64,000 nucleotides of DNA, taken from Flavobacteriia bacterium (lineage in GTDB: Bacteria; Bacteroidota; Bacteroidia; Flavobacteriales; Weeksellaceae). The notes beneath the pieces were generated by a model. The model did not search any database. It worked only from the letters and a program-made list of their open reading frames with translations, and had not been told where the DNA came from. The number at the start of each line of letters is the position of its first letter. Positions within the stretch are counted from its first letter, which is position 1. The stretch lies in the NCBI GenBank assembly GCA_015999765.1, contig JAECQR010000005.1:122802-186801 (forward strand), given 5' to 3'. Shown here piece after piece: positions 61,058 through 64,000 of this stretch. Made by a program: the position numbers and the translations under genes.

Positions 61058-61615
61058 ATGGAGAAAACTGAACTCTTGACGCTGATTTCCCTGGCCAAGA
61101 AAAAAAATCAGAAATCGCAGACCAAACTCATCAATTCTTATTGGGTTGATGTTTTCAGTTTTATTATGAAAAAGGTTCAGGACGAAAATGTTGCCGATGA
61201 GATTACAGTGTCGGTCTTTTCGAAAGTGCTGGCAAAACTCGATCTGTACGATCCCAATTTTCAGTTCAAAACCTGGATTCTTACGATTGCACAGAATACG
61301 GTGATCGATTACTGGAGAAAGAAAAACCGCGAAAGCGAAGATTCTACAGACAGTTTCGAAGGCTTTAAAAACCAGTTCGCACGTTCTCCCGAAGAACTCT
61401 TAATTTCCGAAGAAGATCAAAAGCAGATTATAACCATCATCGAAAGTCTCGATTCCAATTATCAGGACATTATCCGTTTAAGATTTTTTGAGGAAAAAAG
61501 CATTAAAGAAATTGCCGAAGAGCTTAATTTAACGGTTGCGAACACTAAAGTGCGGATTATGCGCGCAAAAAAGGTTCTCGCCGAATTATTGAAAAACAAA
61601 GAATTCGAGGATTGA
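61058..61615 (+). CDS. ECF-type RNA polymerase sigma factor
   Basis: Region 2 shows VADEITVSVFSKVLAKLDLY and the -10 recognition part FQFKTWILTIAQNTVIDYWR. Region 4 shows YQDIIRLRFFEEKSIKEIAE and LNLTVANTKVRIMRAKKVL as its helix-turn-helix. At 185 residues it is an ECF factor. No anti-sigma gene follows; lipA is next, and the lipA -33 element overlaps this stop codon. The linker (KNRESEDSTDSFEGFKNQF) is longer than in the other ECF factor of this window. Confidence 0.92.
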   Translation: MEKTELLTLISLAKKKNQKSQTKLINSYWVDVFSFIMKKVQDENVADEITVSVFSKVLAKLDLYDPNFQFKTWILTIAQNTVIDYWRKKNRESEDSTDSFEGFKNQFARSPEELLISEEDQKQIITIIESLDSNYQDIIRLRFFEEKSIKEIAEELNLTVANTKVRIMRAKKVLAELLKNKEFED

Positions 61616-61643
61616 CAAAAGCAATTTCTAATTCGTAAATTTG
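61612..61643 (+). promoter_or_regulatory. lipA promoter
   Basis: TTG (61612-61614, overlapping the sigma gene stop), 21 nt, then TAAATTTG (61636-61643). The lipA ATG follows at 61659, so lipA has its own promoter. Confidence 0.7.
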
Positions 61644-61658
61644 CACTTTATATTTAAA

Positions 61659-62525
61659 ATGAACGAAGCAATAATAGATACCACAGTACAGAAACCAAAA
61701 TGGATCCGTGTAAAACTTCCGACCGGAAAAAATTACCGTGAACTCCGTACTTTGGTTGATAAGTATAAGCTCAACACCATTTGCCAAAGCGGCAGTTGTC
61801 CTAATATGGGCGAATGTTGGGGCGAAGGAACCGCTACTTTTATGATTCTGGGGAATATCTGTACCCGGAGCTGTGGGTTCTGCGGCGTAAAAACCGGTAA
61901 ACCTTTGGATGTAAACTGGGACGAACCAGAAAAAGTTGCCCGATCTATTAAATTAATGAAGATTAAACATGCGGTTCTCACTTCTGTAGACCGTGATGAT
62001 TTGAAGGATATGGGTTCTATTCTTTGGGCAGAAACGGTAAATGCCGTGCGCAGAATATCACCCGGAACCACAATGGAAACTTTGATTCCTGATTTTCAGG
62101 GAATTACGAAACATATCGACCGCTTAATTGCTGTCTCACCCGAAGTGATTTCCCATAATATGGAAACCGTTAAAAGGCTTACCCGCGAAGTTCGGATTCA
62201 GGCGAAATATGAAAGAAGTCTTGAGGTTTTACGTTACATGAAAGAAGCCGGACAGAACCGGACAAAAACCGGATTAATGCTCGGTTTGGGTGAAGAAAGA
62301 GATGAGGTTTTCCAAACAATTGAAGACATCAGAAATGCGAATGTTGATGTCATTACAATCGGACAGTATCTGCAGCCTACAAAGAAACATTTGCCGGTGA
62401 AAAAATTTATCACGCCGGAGGAATTCAATGAGTTTGGAGATTTTGCCAGAAGTTTAGGTTTCCGGCATGTAGAAAGTTCGCCGCTCGTAAGAAGTTCTTA
62501 TCATGCAGAAAAACATATTCATTAA
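61659..62525 (+). CDS. lipA: Lipoyl synthase
   Basis: This radical-SAM enzyme inserts two sulfurs into octanoyl groups on lipoyl domains. The auxiliary cluster cysteines are in CQSGSCPNMGEC and the radical-SAM triad is CTRSCGFC. Later motifs are AVLTSVDRDDLKDMG, HNMETVKRLTREVR, KTGLMLGLGEERDEV and the end SSPLVRSSYHAEKH, with the serine cluster ligand in RSS. ATG 61659 gives 288 residues; a TTG at 61641 lies inside the -7 element and is rejected. Confidence 0.97.
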   Translation: MNEAIIDTTVQKPKWIRVKLPTGKNYRELRTLVDKYKLNTICQSGSCPNMGECWGEGTATFMILGNICTRSCGFCGVKTGKPLDVNWDEPEKVARSIKLMKIKHAVLTSVDRDDLKDMGSILWAETVNAVRRISPGTTMETLIPDFQGITKHIDRLIAVSPEVISHNMETVKRLTREVRIQAKYERSLEVLRYMKEAGQNRTKTGLMLGLGEERDEVFQTIEDIRNANVDVITIGQYLQPTKKHLPVKKFITPEEFNEFGDFARSLGFRHVESSPLVRSSYHAEKHIH

Positions 62526-62556
62526 TTCAAAAGAAATAATAGAAAACAATATTTTG

Positions 62557-62583
62557 AACACACCTTTTTGGTGTGTTTTTATT
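62557..62583 (+). terminator. Terminator after lipA
   Basis: AACACACC / GGTGTGTT with a TTTTT loop, followed by a T-rich run. Confidence 0.88.
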
Positions 62584-62600
62584 TTAAGAACTAATTTCTC

Positions 62601-62608
62601 TAAATTTG
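62601..62608 (+). promoter_or_regulatory. -7 element of membrane-protein gene
   Basis: TAAATTTG, 16 nt before the TTG start of the following gene. Confidence 0.5.
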
Positions 62609-62624
62609 ATTTTTATATTACAAT

Positions 62625-63095
62625 TTGGAAAATACATCGATCATAAGAATCCTAAAATTCGTTTTCACAGCATTGCTGGGATTTTCTGTTTTTATGATTC
62701 TATTACTGTTCGTCCTTGCTGCACCAATGGCTTTGCCAACACAATCTTGGGCAAAATTTCTAAGTTATTTTCTTCCTCTAGTTTCCGGATTTTTTATCCT
62801 TGGTTCGTATTCTTTTTTGGCAAGGAAAGGGATTTCGGAACATAAAATATACGGTTTATTTTTTTCGGTTTCGGCATTGCTGGGCTCTTATATTGCAGTA
62901 ATAAGATTTTATTTTTTACATTTTTATTTCATTGCAGATTATATTTATTTTTCCGTCATCACGCTTTTGGTTATTGTATGTTTAGCGATGATTATGAGTA
63001 TTAAAGCATTTAAAATAGATTTCAAAATTTTGTTTATTGTTTTGATTTTAACGGCGTTACTTGTTTTTTCACTGTTTAAGTTTGGTAACAGTTGA
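62625..63095 (+). CDS. Hypothetical five-helix membrane protein
   Basis: The 156-residue product has about five helices (roughly 8-30, 43-63, 75-92, 102-122, 130-150) and few charged residues. The start is TTG 62625 (MENTSIIR); the first ATG would cut into helix 1, and a -7 element lies just upstream. Base composition is more AT-rich than its neighbours, typical for membrane genes. No family is recognised. Confidence 0.72.
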   Translation: MENTSIIRILKFVFTALLGFSVFMILLLFVLAAPMALPTQSWAKFLSYFLPLVSGFFILGSYSFLARKGISEHKIYGLFFSVSALLGSYIAVIRFYFLHFYFIADYIYFSVITLLVIVCLAMIMSIKAFKIDFKILFIVLILTALLVFSLFKFGNS

Positions 63096-63142
63096 AAGAT
63101 ATACATTCAAAATTTTTCTTTATTTTTAATCAAAAATAAATT

Positions 63143-63979
63143 ATGAAACTCCCCATCCTCACTATTGCGCTCTCGCTCTCACTGTTCGCAGTTTCCTGTA
63201 AAGAGAAAACTGCTTCTGGTAAAGAAAATACAACAACCGCAGAAAATGTAAGCGGTAATATTAAAACTGAAGAACTGAAAACCGAAATCAACGGCGTTAC
63301 CCACCGTTCTTTTGCTGCATATAATGCCGATATAGAAGGAAAGCTGCCTGTAGTTTTTGTACTTCCCGAGTGGTGGGGGTTAAATGATTATGTGAAAAAC
63401 CGAGTGAAACAGCTTGCAGGATTAGGTTATTACGCTGTCGCTGTTGATTATTATGGCGACCAGAAAGTGGTAGAAACGCCGGAAGAAGCCCAAAAACTTG
63501 CCTCACATTTCTATAACATTCCGGTTGATGCCCGTAGAATGTTCGATGCTGCAAAGCATCAGGTAAGCCTCGCGGAGAAATCTGATTACAGTAAAATGGC
63601 CATCATCGGTTATTGTTTTGGTGGTGCGCAGGCCCTGAATATGGCGCGGCTTTCCAGTGATTTCAAAGGGGTGGTGAGTTTCCACGGAAATCTGGAAACA
63701 GGAATACGCGCTAAAAATAATAAAGTGAAGTATCTTGTGCTGAACGGCGCTGCGGATAGCTTTGTTCCAAAAGAAGAAATTGCAGCTTTCAAAAAAGAAA
63801 TGGACAGTGCAAAAATCGAGTATAAATTCGTCGATTATCCTGACGCACTGCATGCTTTCACCAATCCTGACGCTACTGCAACCGGAAAGAAATTCAACCT
63901 GCCGATTGCCTATAACAAAGAAGCTGATGAGAAATCCTGGAACGAAATGAAAACGTTTCTTGCCGAAATTTTTAAATAA
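63143..63979 (+). CDS. Dienelactone hydrolase family lipoprotein
   Basis: The signal peptide ends in FAVSC (Cys19), so this is an exported lipoprotein. The alpha/beta hydrolase core has VVFVLPEWWGLNDYVKN (oxyanion region), GYYAVAVDYYGD, the nucleophile motif GYCFGGAQAL with Cys in place of Ser (the dienelactone hydrolase hallmark), GAADSFVP for the acid, and YPDALHAFTNPDA for the His. Cytosolic DLH acts in chloroaromatic degradation; an exported copy probably hydrolyses a different ester or lactone. Length 278, complete in the window. Confidence 0.92.
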   Translation: MKLPILTIALSLSLFAVSCKEKTASGKENTTTAENVSGNIKTEELKTEINGVTHRSFAAYNADIEGKLPVVFVLPEWWGLNDYVKNRVKQLAGLGYYAVAVDYYGDQKVVETPEEAQKLASHFYNIPVDARRMFDAAKHQVSLAEKSDYSKMAIIGYCFGGAQALNMARLSSDFKGVVSFHGNLETGIRAKNNKVKYLVLNGAADSFVPKEEIAAFKKEMDSAKIEYKFVDYPDALHAFTNPDATATGKKFNLPIAYNKEADEKSWNEMKTFLAEIFK

Positions 63980-64000
63980 ACTGTTTCTATTGGAAGTAAA

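Noticed and set aside
1..64000. Search for CRISPR arrays, IS elements, phage genes, toxin-antitoxin pairs and defence islands
   Set aside because: No regularly spaced repeats, transposase or integrase motifs, or typical paired small genes were seen; gene content is chromosomal core.

Overview
The window is an ordinary chromosomal segment of a low-GC Bacteroidota bacterium, most likely family Weeksellaceae (Chryseobacterium/Kaistella group). The evidence is: Bacteroidetes-type promoters (TTG, 19-21 nt, TAnnTTTG), a T9SS type A sorting domain, mevalonate-pathway diphosphomevalonate decarboxylase, a complete MoxR/Bat (aerotolerance) operon, NrdA and NrdB lacking ATP-cones, and a DUF72/TM2/DUF456 gene mix typical of that group. 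I see no phage, insertion sequence, integrase, CRISPR array, toxin-antitoxin or obvious genomic island. I found no convincing new defence or biosynthetic system; the findings are local oddities.

Layout. 1-7.3 kb: the 3' end of an acyltransferase gene, tRNA-Phe, mutS2, ung, a lipoprotein and a DUF456 membrane protein, a YbdG-like MscS channel and pdxJ. 7.4-12.1 kb: a lipid/isoprenoid operon (alpha/beta hydrolase, SDR epimerase, long-chain acyl-CoA synthetase, mvaD). 12.1-20.5 kb (minus strand): a small membrane protein, MarC, then batD, batC, batB, batA, a second BatD-like gene, a DUF58 protein and the MoxR ATPase. 20.6-24.5 kb: DinB-like protein, rlmB, a Gre-like protein, nitroreductase, TM2 protein and hemB. 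24.5-30.2 kb: a tiny T9SS-sorted protein, type II NADH dehydrogenase, trmD, an EEP nuclease, an Lrp regulator, deoC and a GH25 lysozyme. 30.2-32.6 kb: a TPR-membrane protein split by a +1 frameshift, and a poly-proline lipoprotein. 32.6-39 kb: ABC-F protein, APC permease, and a TonB-dependent siderophore receptor with a PepSY partner behind two Fur-like palindromes. 39-46 kb: rpsP, rimM, asnS, rpoN, an ECF sigma factor with its membrane partner, and an lptB with a long C-terminal extension. 46-54.4 kb: MsbA-like exporter, lipoprotein, HD hydrolase, membrane protein, and a MacAB-type efflux operon. 54.4-64 kb: nrdB, a small membrane ORF, nrdA, DUF72 protein, TPR histidine kinase, an ECF sigma factor, lipA, a membrane protein and a dienelactone-hydrolase-family lipoprotein.

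Three themes cut across genes. First, many start codons lie only 4-7 nt after a TAnnTTTG -7 element, which predicts leaderless or nearly leaderless mRNAs. Second, a palindromic intergenic repeat of about 75 bp occurs in two good copies (19.35 kb and 56.04 kb), with one diverged relative (40.44 kb). Third, strong bidirectional terminators separate convergent units. All functional calls come from reading motifs in translated sequence; no database search was possible.
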